A stretch of DNA of 64,000 bases from Hemileia vastatrix (taxonomy: Eukaryota > Basidiomycota > Pucciniomycetes > Pucciniales > Zaghouaniaceae). Below, in pieces: positions 46,560 through 59,810 of this stretch. The position numbers were made by a program, and so were the translations under genes. The stretch lies in contig JASXTE010000007.1 of NCBI GenBank assembly GCA_030280995.1, forward strand, positions 12,057,001 to 12,121,000, written 5' to 3'. Each line of letters opens with the position of its first letter. Positions within the stretch are counted from its first letter, which is position 1. A model generated the notes under the pieces. It worked only from the letters and a program-made list of their open reading frames with translations. It was not told where the DNA came from and did not search any database.

Positions 46560-48080
46560 CTTGTCTTAAATAATCTGTTGCCATTATGTATAGGTATTTT
46601 CATCTAACTCTCACTAAGCATCAAGAAATTGGATTATTTACATTAAAAGGCACACAGATTAAAAGTGTGAATCAACTCACCAAGGCAAATTATAATCAAC
46701 AAATGATTCCAGACAAATATAGCAAGAGATAAACACCCTGTATTCCTCTAATTATTTCATGTAGTGTTAAAAGATGATAGTGTATTTATCCCAAAGTGAA
46801 TAAAATGACTTTGTTGAAGAAAAATTCAAAATCCTTATGGGTGATGAAGCCAAAGCTATTTCCATATCCAAATGCTGGTGAGCTACCAATATCATTTTAC
46901 AGAAATTGTATGATACCAACTTTGACTCCCTTTTTTATGAAACCAAAATAAATAAATCCTATGTGATTATGGAAAAAAATAGCTGTTAGATTCTCAGAAA
47001 GTGCCCCAACCAATGTAGTTGCTGTGTACACTTAATTTAGAATAATTAAGTACACCAAAGGAGACTTCTGTGGTTTTTTACATAATTTCAATTGTGAAAA
47101 AATGAATTGAATCTCATTGGTATTCAATTAAAAAGCCAAAATTACCCCTATTTCATCTTTGAAAAGCTTCTTGATTCTCTCAAGATGCATTGAGATATTA
47201 TCATCAATACATCTGAAGATACTTGAAAGCTTTTAAATTTGGAAATAGTTATTAAAGATCTCATTCTAATAGCCAATTTTTTTGGATTCTTCTGAGAATC
47301 ACCTCATCACTACTAAGAAGGGTGAAAACAATCAAAATAAATAGTTACATTTCCGTACAAATGAAAAAAATGAAAGAAATAATTTTTAAAAGAGGAAACC
47401 ACAAATACGTTGAAATGAGAAAGGTGTTGTGCTTCAATTCTCACATACCTTAGAAATTATGGGGTGAAGCAATAAATACTGCAGTATTCATTGAAAAACA
47501 TATTTCCATGAAATAAAACTCAAATTAATAATCACCATATGATAAAATATTCACTCTTAAACCAAAAATTCAAAATATTTAAACCTTTGGCTTTATCAAA
47601 TATTCTCTGATAGAAAAGCAGGTTTTTTCTGGGAAATTTAGCAGTATTTATGTTAAGGAATTTATGCTAGGATTGAATAAGGAACACAAAAATATTATTG
47701 TTTTTTTTAATCTTGAGACTAAAAAAACTTTTTGTTCACAAAATATTGAGTTTAATAAAAGAATTTATAAATTTCTCCAGTCTAAAAAACAAAAAAAATT
47801 TCTAAGAAGAGTTTGTTTCTGAAGCATGATTCCAAAAGTTCCTCAATACACATTCAAGATTTCAACACTGATAATAATAAAATAGAAGAGAATAATCATA
47901 CTGACTTGGAATTACAATAAGAATCAGAAAGCTCTGCACCACCCAAAACAAATGAGGAAATATCATCAAGAATATGGGAATAAAATTTGATCAGAAATAC
48001 TTCTCCTTGTAACATCTCTTCTAACATACATACCACTAATATTTTTGAAAGAGGACATACTAGAAGAGCTAGGGAGGATT
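46560..48080 (+). pseudogene. Ty1/copia relic, left part (gag-like, integrase end)
   Basis: Conceptual translation with many stops and frameshifts shows a gag-like block (LTKANYN near 46680; KLLDSL near 47165) and then integrase-end motifs: LWGEAINTAVFIEKHIS near 47455-47505, and GLNKEHKN.IVF.NLETKKTF.SQN near 47670-47750, both typical of copia integrase C-termini. The core integrase between them is deleted. It stops at 48080, where solo LTR F5 is inserted. Confidence 0.65.
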
Positions 48081-48269
48081 TTTTTAGCCTGGTTATACCC
48101 AGAAAGGAGTAAAATAAGCATATAAAATATGCTAGACAAATTCAATAAGCATGTGGAGAAATCTTAAGTATATATAATAAGTATACATAAGTGAAATAAA
48201 TCAAATACTACAGTATATGCCAAAAAATCACCTTTATACATGCATATACCTACCTTTTTTAGGTCTTAT

Positions 48270-48481
48270 CACTAGAAAAAAACATGGGCACCTGATAGCA
48301 GGTTCCAATCCCTATCTTTGACTTAACTCAATTTCAGCTCAGCTGTAATTCTTCTGGAAAGACTGCACACTGAACAATGAACACACTAGCTCACACAACA
48401 TCAAATCAAATTTACTCTTAAATGAAAACTGAATATAGGGATAGGCACCTGCTAGCAGGTACCACTTAATTTTTTGAGGTG
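48270..48481. mobile_element. CACTA-like MITE, family 2, copy 2
   Basis: 212 bp, CACTAGAAAA...TTTTGAGGTG, flanked by TAT. Very similar to copy 1 over its whole length. Confidence 0.87.
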
Positions 48482-49595
48482 TATAAACTTAATATTAATG
48501 GCGAATAATGTAAAGTAGTCTTAACTACCTTGGATTTAAGGGTACATAATTTATTAAGTGATCTTAAGCTGTCTTTTTCATTATTATAGTGAAATAATTG
48601 AAAAATGTGCTCTAAATCACTTAAAAGCTGGATATATGCACTATCAAATTATTATTATTCAAAATGTGCTTTGACAGATCAATTTTCCTTTTTTAGCCAA
48701 ATTTATTTAACAAAATTTTTAGTCTTAAAAAATACTTCTAAAAATTGATGTTTTTTATTCTAGAGTTGGCTTATTTGTATTGGCCTTGTGCTGCCTGCAT
48801 TTTTCCCATGTGCATATCTTCATTATTTAAAAAGTTAGTAATTTCAAACTTATTACTCACTAAGTTATATGAACTATATATGTAATCACTCTAAAATAGG
48901 CAAGAGGCACTTATTTAGTATCCTAATTGCATTACACATGCATTGACATCATTATGTGAACTAGTTATTGCATCAACCTCATTGTCAAGCCTTCAATACA
49001 CAATAATGCCTAAAATTTCCTCAACTCACTAAATTAGTAAGGAATTTACAGGTGAAAGCCCCTTCCAAGACTCTAAATTCACTTACCCCATATGTCACAT
49101 ACCTTTCTGATTTCCTAATGGGTTTAAAGGCTATATTGGGTATTTTTAAATGGGAATTTCAATAGGAAAATTGTTATAATTAGTTTTTTAATCTCTACTG
49201 TTTATGTACTTTATTTATACTTTATTTTTAGGCTCTTTTCTTTCTTTCTTAGTGGATTATTTAAAGAATAACACTCATATATTCTGTTTTTTGGTTATTA
49301 CTATATGTTGATGGATTATCATGTGTTATTCTTGTATTTTGGCATGTGAAATTGTTCTTCTTTTGTGAGGGAAATTCTTTGGTTAATAGGCCTGTGAAAA
49401 TTCTTGAAGTGAATTCAATGAGAAGATGAGTGCCCTCAGAGTACTGTAATGGCCAGGGATAGCAATGTAGTGGGTCTGGGAGACAAGGGGTGGACACCTA
49501 GGATTTATGGGTTTACAAGGAGGAGGTTCTCAGGGTCTTATTCTAAATTCTTTTCTTCAAATTTCAATTATATAACCAATTGATTAGAAATAATA

Positions 49596-49807
49596 CACCA
49601 CAAAAAAACACCTGGAACCAGATAGCAGGTGCCGATCCCTCAATTCATTTGTGAAAGAAGAATAACTCAGATTTGATGCCAAGAAATGCAGCATGCTGAA
49701 TTTTCAGTGAATGATCTTTCCAGAAAAATTAAAGCTGAGCTATAACTGAATCGAATCTTAGATAGGGATTGGAACCTGCAAACAGGTGCCCAAATTTTTA
49801 TCTGCTG
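49596..49807. mobile_element. CACTA-like MITE, family 2, copy 3
   Basis: 212 bp, CACCACAAAA...ATCTGCTG, flanked by ATA. Inverted relative to copies 1 and 2. Confidence 0.8.
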
Positions 49808-50051
49808 ATATTCATTAGTACTGTATATATCTTTTAAATATTGTTTTAGATCATTAGTTCAACTTTTCTACCAACTGTAAGATGTAAACCATTTATAATA
49901 CATGAGATTAAATTACTGAGACCAATATATTGAGCTTTATTTGAATACTAAATTAGATTTGGACAACTATTTCCCTACTGAGCTATTAAACTATTCTTGA
50001 AAACTGGCTAATCAAGCTATTCAATTCTCTGTACTTGAAATCAGTCTAAAA

Positions 50052-51574
50052 AGATTAAACTACTCAGACATAATTAGCCAATGAGAGTTCACTTCACACA
50101 TTCATCTCAATCTTAGAAACTTACCTCACTCAAAAAAAATATAAGAAAGAATTACAAGGAATGAATAGTGAAAATTAGAAAGAACCTATTGATTCCAAAT
50201 TAGAAACCCCAGGCAATAAAAAAGTATGAGAGGTTGTTAAATTCCCCAATTGTACCTGGCCAATTTGCAGTACTTGGGTGATCAAGATCAAGCTGAATCA
50301 CAATTATGAAATCAGAAAATTGAAATTTTTCCTTGCACTCAAGGAATATCTCAAAACTTTGAGATAGATTACACTGAAAAGTTTTCCCCCAATGGCACTC
50401 ACTGGCATGGAGAAATGGAACTTCCAAAAGATTAATGCCAAATTTGTATTCTGAAAGGTTGTTCTGGAATTAAAATTCTACATGTGATTTCTTAAAGGCA
50501 TAAATAAGCAATCCAACATAAAAAATACTTTTCTTTGTCTTAAAAAATCACCAAATGGCCTAAAATAGGCATCACATTGTTGGTACCAGTTGATCAAATT
50601 TTTTTCCTTGAAATTTAACTCTCCTGAAGTTCAGTTGATACAGCCCTATTAATCAATAACAAAAAAACTAGACCTTAAAATGTACATGTGCATGTTGATT
50701 TATTCTCAATATTTGACAAGAAAATTAATTGGTTTAAAGAGCTTATTCCAAAAAAATAATTGACATAGAAAATCTAGGTATTCTCAAATACTTCTGGGGA
50801 TTAAAATTATCCAAGATCCAGAGAATGTATACATCTCTCTATCACACTCCAACAAGATTGTAGACATTTTCAATGTTTACATGATAAATGGCTGTAAAAA
50901 AAATATCTAATCCAATGTATTTCAGCTCTGAGACAATACATTACACCAAAGAAGACCACAAGAAACTCTTGTGATTGGGTCACAATTATCAATCTTGGGT
51001 TGGATACATGAATTTCCACTAGGCTAGAATTATAATTTGTGTGCAGTAAACTCTCACATTTTCTGAAAATACCAGGAATCAGTCAATGGAATTATTTTAT
51101 TCAAACTTTCCACTAACTAAAGGGAACTCAAAATCTTGACATCACATTCAAACCCTCAACATCAAACATAGAACTCTTGAAAGGAGATTGAAATGCAGAC
51201 CATGGATCCTTCCAGGAGACCTGATATCTAAACAAGGGATACATATTCACTCTCAGAAATTGAATCATCAGTTGGAAAAAAAAATCCAATTCTGAATCCA
51301 AAGAAATTTTTAAAGTTGTAAAAGAAGAAATTTGGCAAAAACAATTTCTGGGAAACCTCAAAATGACTAAATATCAAATTTAAATTCCAGTTAAACTTTA
51401 AAACAACAACCAAGGGTGTATAAATTTTAAAAATTACACACTCTATTATTCTCAAAATAAACATTTAGATATTCAAATTCACTGGACTCATGAAAAGCTC
51501 AACAATAAAAAATTTGAAGTTCCCCACATGTTAACTGCAATCATGCCAGCCAACATGCTCACACAATGGCACAT
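50052..51574 (+). pseudogene. Ty1/copia relic, right part (RT and RNase H)
   Basis: Continues after F5. RT motifs: TWVIKIKLNHN near 50274-50306 and IDYTEKFSP near 50365-50392. Then GIKIIQDPENVYISL near 50800-50840, SNPM near 50908, and VGYMN...ARI with LTFSEN near 50998-51070. RNase H motifs: NADHGS and NKGYIF near 51195-51245, IWQKQFLGNL near 51330-51360, and KHLDIQIHW to MPANMLT near 51460-51564. Many stops and small indels. Domain order RT then RNase H after integrase is the copia order. Confidence 0.75.
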
Positions 51575-51690
51575 TTTTGTTTTACATGGGGTGTAAAAAT
51601 TATGCTAAAATTGTGCAATAGTTGCAAAAGAAGTATTTTTGAATTTAAGAGACACTTAAGACCCAGAAGTGCTAAAAAAGTTACTACATA

Positions 51691-51901
51691 CACCAAAAAA
51701 AACAACTGGAACCTGCTGGAAGGTGGAAATCTCTCAATCCACTTTTTACTCAAGAATAACTCAGATTTGATGCCACATAAGCTAGAATTCTCAATGTTCA
51801 GTGTGCAAGCTTCTCAGAAAAGTTACAGCTGAGATGGAACTGAATCAATTTAAAGACAGGGATTTTAATCTGTTATTAGATACCCACAATTATTTCTAGT
51901 G
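51691..51901. mobile_element. CACTA-like MITE, family 2, copy 4
   Basis: 211 bp, CACCAAAAAA...ATTTCTAGTG, flanked by ATA. Same orientation as copy 3. Confidence 0.8.
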
Positions 51902-51966
51902 ATACCTTTTTCATAATTATTGCACCATTTATTTACCCCAAGACAAAAAAAAAATTTGTTACAGTT

Positions 51967-52134
51967 TCACCAAAGCCATAAACTGCATGAACCTCAAGAA
52001 AAATCAATCAAAATTACACATTTTAGATGAGTAATTTAGAAAGTGGTGTCACCAAAGCCATAAACTGCATGAACCTCAAGAAAAATCTCTCAAAAGTTCA
52101 AATTTTTTATGAGTAATTTAGAAAGGGGGTGTGT
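51967..52134 (+). repeat. Two-copy tandem repeat, period about 82 bp
   Basis: CACCAAAGCCATAAACTGCA begins a unit near 51969 and again near 52050; both end GAGTAATTTAGAAAG. The second is followed by GGGGGTGTGTCA, which could be the polypurine tract and LTR start of the copia relic. Confidence 0.75.
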
Positions 52135-52283
52135 CATAAATTGAATGCTGATGCTTCCTAACTCAATACAAACATTCTTTTGTTGTTCTTTTCTATTTCC
52201 ATCATACATATTATTAATATAGCCTTAGAAAAATTAATTTAAGATGTATACTTTTGTAAATGATATTTCAGAGATAGGTAAAT

Positions 52284-53293
52284 TTTCAGCCAGGCTACTA
52301 GACCTACCCAGTAAATAATTATAATTATTTACTAGAGTAGAGCTACGTCTTTATCTCTTACATTATTAGTTATATTTACTTTATAATTACTTATAATATT
52401 TTAATTAGCTAATAATTAAAATTAATTAAATATATAATTATAATGTTTCCTCATTTTCTTACTCCTTGAAAGTGTCCTCATGATAGCTTAAAAGTAGATT
52501 GAAATATAATAATACAGAATATTAAAGAAAAATCAAATGTTTTATAAACCTTGACATGTACAGGAAATAATGTGTACAGTAAATTCTTTCTGAATAATAT
52601 TTTAATTTGAAATTTGATTTTGGGAGTTTCTTCCTGTTATTTTCTTGTATGTAGAATGGGGTGCCATATTTTTCTCTCTCCTTTGCCTATATAAGGCCCC
52701 TCAATTTTGCTGTTTTTGATCATTCCATTCTTTACTTAAATTTATATTATATACACAAATAAAATATAAATTACTACTATTTCAATTCTCTTAGTATTTG
52801 AAATTAAATGTTGTAAGTCATAAATAATAATAATAATTACATTCTTTACCTTTTAAATTGAGTAAAATATATAAAAGATTAATATGTACCCAAATCATGA
52901 AATCTTGAGTTATCCTCACCTTCACCGCTGTTGGACTGCTGAAATTACCTTCTAGACCAAAAGAACTTTCTGACAACTGAGTGCCTTTCCAAATAATCAT
53001 TGACCCATCAATACCTTGATGTTGATTTCTCCATGGTACCATGGACTCCAGCAACTAATAGCGATTTTTAGACAAACAACAAATGTCAAAAGCACGTGAC
53101 TGTATTTTTTTTCTGTGACTGGGAATAAAACCTCACTCCAAATTAGAAGGCTTATATAGATATAAATGTCCTATAATTTTGTAGTGAATATAGAAGTTAC
53201 TATCAGTAGGTCTCACCCTGCACATTTCTTATTGTATGTATACCTTTTTATCAATCTACACTCTGTAATTGGCATTTACTTGCTCAAATTACA
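52284..53293 (+). repeat. 5' LTR of element C
   Basis: About 1.01 kb, TTTCAGCCAGGC (decayed TGTCAGCC) to ...AATTACA. TATATAAG at 52689-52696. The CCCAGTAAATAAT...ATTATTTACT palindrome lies near the start. Confidence 0.85.
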
Positions 53294-53424
53294 GGGGGAG
53301 GTGTCTGGTATATATATATATTTAACATTTTCCTAGTAGACCAAGATAGAGCACAAATCGTTCTTAGTCCTAGAAGTAATATAATTTTAATTATTTTATT
53401 AAAAATTATATTAATTAATTATTT

Positions 53425-53924
53425 CAGTTGACTATTAGTCCTGATAATTCACCACACAATATGGGGGGCGGACTTGCTAGCAAGTCTGCAACCTTGGATC
53501 CAAACTCACAACAGATTGAACACACATTGAGCTATTGATAAAGGAACCATACAATCAGGGATTAAAACCACTCAGCAGAACAGTTTTGGGTGGGTGTTCA
53601 AGTAGAGTTCAGTATGGGTTCAGTAGGAGTTCAGTCTGAGTTCCATCTGAGTTTAGGATGCGGACTTGCTAGCAAGTCCACCCCCTATATTGTGTAGTGA
53701 TTAATATATTATTTCAATATTTCAGTTGACTATTAGTCTTTGTAATAAATAATAAAAATATATTATTTAATTATTTTGATAAAAAATGATATTAATTAAT
53801 TATTTCAGTTGACTATTGGTCCTGATAATTAATATATTATTTCATTATTTCAGTTGAATATTAGTCATTGTAATAAACATTAACAATATATTATTTAATT
53901 ATTTCAGTTGAATATTAATCCTGG
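53425..53924 (+). repeat. Bulged-hairpin repeats in the element C leader
   Basis: Units at 53425, 53723, 53806, 53851 and 53905. The first and third keep the perfect CAG-TT-GAC...GTCCTG stem. A MITE separates units 1 and 2. Confidence 0.7.
53450..53699. mobile_element. CACTA-like MITE, family 1, copy 2
   Basis: 250 bp, CACCACACAATAT...ATATTGTGTAGTG, flanked by ATT (53447-53449 and 53700-53702). Inverted relative to copy 1. Confidence 0.87.
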
Positions 53925-54056
53925 TAATTAAAAATAAATTTTAAATTTAAATATATAATTTTAATACTTTTTAATTTTTAATTTTTTTAAACAAAGAAAA
54001 AATAATCACTGACAAAGTATTAAAATATTTTTCTTTCAGCCCAAGTTATTCAAATA

Positions 54057-57000
54057 ATGGCTGATTTAGATGTTTCTACCACCTGTGAAGAAGAGTTGGA
54101 TCTAATTACTTATGATGAGAATTCTGTATCCTCTCCTTTGACTACTAAATTTTCTCAAATTAATCAATTATTGAACCAAACAAGATGTAGAAATGCAGGA
54201 GGTGGAGATCAAGAAAAAAAACTCCCCAGGACTCCAAGCCCCAGGTGCTCCCTCTAGAAGAAATTCCAAAAGGCTTTGAAATAAAAAATTTTTGGGTACA
54301 GCAGCAGGTAAACAACCTTTCAACTCACATCAAGGATTTGAAAAAAGAGAACCTCAGATTATAGGCAAAAGGAGAACTACTAGAAAAGAGTAAAAAGTAT
54401 TGAGACTTTTATTCAAGAGAGGAAGAAAACTCAAAAAGTAGAAAAACCTCCACAAGTGGCTCCTCCTCAGCAACAAGTAAAGGTGTAAGTGTCAAAATGG
54501 CAGTGGGACTCACTTCAAGGCCATCAGATGCAACAGGCTCCTCAAGCAGGTCCATTCAGGCCCCAAAAATTTAATCAAACCCCTCCTCATCCTTGACAAG
54601 GAGGAAGAAGAAAGAAAAACATTCACATCCAAATTTTTCCAAAACCATGGTAAGGCCCTCCATTGAATCTCAAGTTCCTTTTCTTGTAACTAATTCAGTT
54701 ACTTCAGGTAACTCTGGGATGGGAGATGACACTTTGAAACTAGTAGAAGCTGGTTCTAGAAGACTAAAAAATAAATTTTCTAATTGTGTAAATACTCCTT
54801 TAGTTTTAATTGCTACCCCAATGATAAATCCAGATATGGCTATTATGGATAAATAAATTGATCCTGAAGTATATTAGACTCTTTAGAATTACTCTGTCTC
54901 TATCTTGAGAGATGCCCCTGCTGTAGCAACTATTGATGACTAATATTTGAGAGACATTATCACCAAACAAAATCAGATAATGAACAACCTACAATTGACA
55001 TAAAAATTTAATAGCTTGTTAAATGAGAAAGATTACCAGGCATTGAAAAGTGAGTTGAATAGTGTTTTTGATGAATTGTTTATGTACTAGTTAATTTATT
55101 AAAATAGTAATAAGAAATTTTCTTTGTGGAAAAATATTAAAAACAATCTTTCCAAGTATCAAGAAACTGTGTCTATCTGTTGCCAAGGACTAGAAGATCA
55201 TAAATCAAACTTGAAATAACCAAATGATAATAATTCATATTTAAAACATAAGAACCAATTATCTTTTGCTACCATCAATGAGACATTATCTAGTATTCAA
55301 AGGATGAAAACTAGGTTAACCAACATTAAAGAACAATTGAACTCATTATTATATGACCAAAAATTCACAAAACTCCCCTGAAAGAAACTGTTTCACAGAA
55401 TACTCCAAATTTACCTGAGGCCAAGTTCCTCTTAAGAAAAATTAGAACAAGAGAAACCTGTAGATATTTCTGAGGTTCCATCAAAAATTGATGAGGCACC
55501 CTGCTCAACTACAACAGGTTTAAATAATGAGATTACTGCTAAATTAAGAAAATTGCAGCTGCTTCTTACACAGAGACAGGTAAATCAAAAGGAAATTACG
55601 TCAAATCAGAGAAATTAGTCTAAACTTGACCAATATCCAACATTTGATGGTGATTCTTCCTCTTATTGGCAGCAATTCATATTCAGAATTGATAATCTTA
55701 AAAATTCTTGTAAACTACCAGATGAAGAAATTGTGTCTAAATTAATTTCTTTGTTTTCCAATGTTGCCCTGATGTGGTATGAATCTTTCCTTTTGGATAA
55801 TAATTATTACTCTTGGGAGGATTGGAAAAAATTAATTAAAGCACAATTTGGTGGTTCAAAGTTTAGATTAGCCCAACAAAAGCAGTATGAGGAATCTAGA
55901 TATAGTTCATCCTCTACAGAAAAACCTATTGAGTTCCTTATGAAACTAGTGAAAATCCTGAGAGAAATGGATCCAAACATGAATTGTGAACTATGGAAAG
56001 ACAGAATCCTTTATAAATTTCCAATGTCTTTGAGAGACTTAATTATTTCTAAGACTGAATGCTCAAAGGAACTTTCTTCTTTTATTAATACTTGTAATCA
56101 AGTCCTTTTGAATAACAGGTATGAATCTGGGAAGTTCATCCCTAGACCTTCATTGGAGAAACCCTCCAACTACCAAAAAAAACTTCCAAAAAAAGTTGGT
56201 AAACCTTCTACCCCTGTTGCACCTAAAAAATATGCAACAAAAACATACTTTAAATGCATAAAGCCTTGATAGTAAGGCCATGTTTGTGACAAGTAAATAA
56301 ACCTTGTTGAAAAAACAGAGGAGCCTGCAGATGACACAGTTTCACAGGATGATACTTCAATTGACTGTGCTAGCAAAATTTCTTATGAATCTCAACAGAA
56401 AATTATTATGCTGAAGGAAGATATTCAATATTTGAATAATATTGAAAATGATACCAATGATTTATCCACAGTTGAAGATGCTGAAATTATAAGAAATTTG
56501 GAGGACACCTCAGTAATTATTACCCCTCTTAAGGCACCAGTCTTGATTAATGGAAAAAACTTGAGGTTGTTTTAGATTCTAGAGCAGGAAGAAGTGTTGT
56601 ATCTGAAAAGAACTTGTTTCAGTTGATCAAGATTATAAATCAAAACTTATGCATATGAATTTATAAAATTAGAGATTTTATGGCTCTGTTTTGTTCCCCA
56701 TTGGTAAATACAATGCTAAAGTATTTTTCAAATATAGCCATTGCTTTGTAAGAGCTATGTGTGACTTGTAGTTATGAGAAATGATAACTTAATCAATTGA
56801 TTTATTGTGGGAAATGATATATTAACCAAATTTGGCATTAAACTTGATCCTTCAAACCAATGCTTCACAATGGGATTGAATGGGAAGAGAAAATTTAAAA
56901 TTTCTTCCCCCAAAAACTTAATAACACCAGTATTGAACACATGTAATTCTGTGATTCAATATAAAGAAAGATCTAAAAAAGAAATATCTGCTCTCCTGTC

Positions 57001-57106
57001 TGAAATTGACACAGCTTCTTTTGGAGAACAAATTACTGGTGAGGAAAAAGATTCCATCATTCAGTTGATAAAATCTTTTCCTATGGCCTTTACTAATGGG
57101 TAACAT
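54057..57106 (+). pseudogene. Element C gag-protease, heavily mutated
   Basis: ATG at 54057 (MADLDVSTT). The N-terminal segment is open for 66 codons, past the position where B and G have TAA. The capsid C-terminal half is in 55733-56269. At the knuckle three stops lie in a row (TGA TAG TAA, 56267-56275) where A and B have Trp-Gln-Lys. The protease motif is DSR (AGA 56581-56583), the same substitution as in B. The segment at 56807-57103 runs towards RT. Confidence 0.85.
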
Positions 57107-59810
57107 GAACTAGGATTGGTCAAAGAAGATATTAAGCTTTCATTATCTTGTCCATTGACTTGAATACCACCTAGTTTAAAGAAAAAGCCTTATCCAGCTT
57201 TCCCCACAAAGAGAAAAGATATTGAAGACAATATCTCTACCCTTTTAAAAATGAATATTATTGAAAAGGTACTTGAAACACCAAAAAATTGTGTTATCTC
57301 ACCTGTCTTAATTTCTTATGAGAAAGACAAAGCCAGTTTATGCAGTGATTATAGACCATTGAATAATTATATCTATTCTTTACCCAGAATTAGCTCTATA
57401 CATGCTACCTTACAAGGTGCTAAATATACCAGCCGTCTAGATGGTAAAAAAGAATATCACCAGGTGCCTGTTGACAAAAATTCCCTAAACTTTCTAATGA
57501 TTGCTACTCATCTGGGTATTTATAAGTATATTAGGATGCCATTTGGCCAAAAAAATTCCCCTTCAGATTTCAAAAAGTTATGGATAACTCATTCCATGAT
57601 AAAATAATCAAAGGATGGTTGATGGTTTACATTGATGATATCATCATATTCTCAAAAACATTTGAGTACCACCTTAGCCACCTATGTAAAGTGTTCTATA
57701 AAATGGATGACATAAATATGACACTTGCTTTGAAAAAAATACATTTGGCTTTCATTCTTTGAAAGTGCTTAGTCATGTTGTCTCAGGGTTACAGATATGT
57801 GTTGACCAGAACAAAGTGGCATCCATACAACAGGTAAAAGCTCCTACTACATTTAAGAAGCTTCAAAGCTTTTTGGGAATGTTTGGATACTGTAGAAAAT
57901 ATATTAAAAATTATCCGGTCATAGCATTACCCCTAACCAAATTAATCAGGAAGGATGTTGCTTATGTCTGGAACAGTAAAAGACAGAAAGCTTTTGACAC
58001 CATGAAAAATTGTTTCATGTCAGCACCAATTCTTGCTTTGCTTAACTTTAATAAAACATTTCATTTATACACTGATTCCAGTTTTATTGGCCTTGATGCT
58101 GCTCTCCACCAAAAACAAGTTATGAATGACAAAGTACCAGAAGTAGTAATTTGTTATATTTCAAGAACCTTGCAAAATACTGAATTGAAATATTGTGCCA
58201 CTCAACTTGAGTGTTTAGAAGTTGTGTGGGCTCTGGAGAAGCTACATTATTATCTGGATGACAAAAAATTTGAGCTTGTCACTGACTGCAGTGCAGTGAA
58301 ATCCCTCTTGTACTTAAAGACACCTAACAGACATATGTTCAGATGTAAGTTGGCTGTTGGCTGTTCAGGAATACTGAGGAAGGATGAGAATAACTCATAG
58401 GGCTGGTATTTTTCACTCAAATTTGGATATTTTATCAAGGTTGCCTTTTCCAAATGATGACTATAATCCCACATATGATCCTGAGGTGAAATAGTTCAAA
58501 TTCATGGGATATATGTGGTTGATATGGAGGAAGAGCTATTACAGCTTATTCTGGATTCATATGATAAAGACACTTAATTAAAAAATTTATGTAACATATT
58601 AAATGATCCTAAAACTTCTTCATTACAAGCATCAATTAAAACCCTCCCCCAAAGTACCAGATTTCTTTGGAAAAAGGAAAACTTTCAATTGATGAAGGCT
58701 ACATCAATGATAGAAGAAATTTGAGTAATGTTATTGTTATTCCTCCTTCTATGAAAGAAATCATCTTGAAAATTTGTCATGATGACATATTTGCAGGACA
58801 TTTTGATCTTGAAAAAACAATGATCAGAATTAATAACACTTCTTGGTGGACTAATATGCCTATTGACACCCAACTATATTTTGAATCCTGTGATTCTTGC
58901 CAGAAATAAAAGTGTTTAACTGAGAAAAGAACTGGATTAATTAAACATATTGAATCTCCTGATGCACAATGGCAAATTATAAACATGGGCTTTGTAACAG
59001 GACTACCCATTTCTGCAAAAGATAGTTGTAACTCTTGCTAGGTTATTATGGACAGATTTACAAAAATGTGTAAATTCATTCCTACTCACAAAGATGTTTC
59101 CACTAAGGAATTAGCCTTCTTGTGGTGGTTTCATATTTTTAATACTTCTGGTTTGCTAAAGGCCATAATCTCTGACAGAGACCCTAATTTACTGCTGAAT
59201 TTTGGATGTCTCTGATGGATGTTTGTGGTTGTGATATGAAGCTTTCTACTTCCCATCACCCTCAAAATGATGGATTAGCTGAGAGTATGATTCAGACTTT
59301 AGAGGACATGATAACAGGATATTTTTCCTTTAATTCTTTGAGTATAAAGAAAACGACAGGCTCACTCATGATTGTGTCACCCTACTTCTTGGTCTGGAAT
59401 TTTCTTATAATAGCACTGTTCACTTTGTTACTAAAAGAAAGCCTTTTGAGCTCTGGATTCGATATGTTCCAAATACTCCTCTCCAAATTCTCAATAATTA
59501 GTTACCTAAATTGGATTTAAATCCTGGTGTAAAATCTTTTCTTCAAATGCAGCAACTTTGCAGAATTCATGCTCAAAAATTTATTGAAAAATCTTTTGAA
59601 TATAAGAAGAAGAGGTGGGACAAATCCCATAAGGAATGCACCTTTAAGAAGGGCGATAAAGTACTTATATCTACAGTCCACTTCAATTTGCAAGGGAATA
59701 ACTAATTAAAAGACCCCTTTGTTGGTCCATTTTCTGTCAAAAGAATTATTGGTGATAATACAGTTGAAGTTATCCTGTACTCTCCATTTTACAGAAAACA
59801 TCCTGTTTTC
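57107..59810 (+). pseudogene. pol: Element C RT, RNase H and integrase, heavily mutated
   Basis: RT from MNIIEKV (57251), with a small deletion in the NTYTVDNI block and a frameshift near 57570. YIDD is retained near 57630. RNase H from about 58070 (YTDSS) has a local duplication near 58350. Integrase HHCC lies near 58780-58910, then TAA, and TAG at 59039 where A and B have Trp. ISDRDP survives near 59168; the Glu region has TDG changed to NDG. Transposon insertion at 59814 cuts off the chromodomain. Confidence 0.85.

Larger units (their letters stand above)
48081..50051 (+). mobile_element. Solo LTR F5, with two nested MITEs
   Basis: Begins TTTTTAGCCTGG and ends ...ATCAGTCTAAAA, decayed forms of the F ends. 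Flanks GGATT and AGATT (4 of 5). Length without the MITEs is about 1.54 kb. It separates the two halves of the copia relic. Confidence 0.75.
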
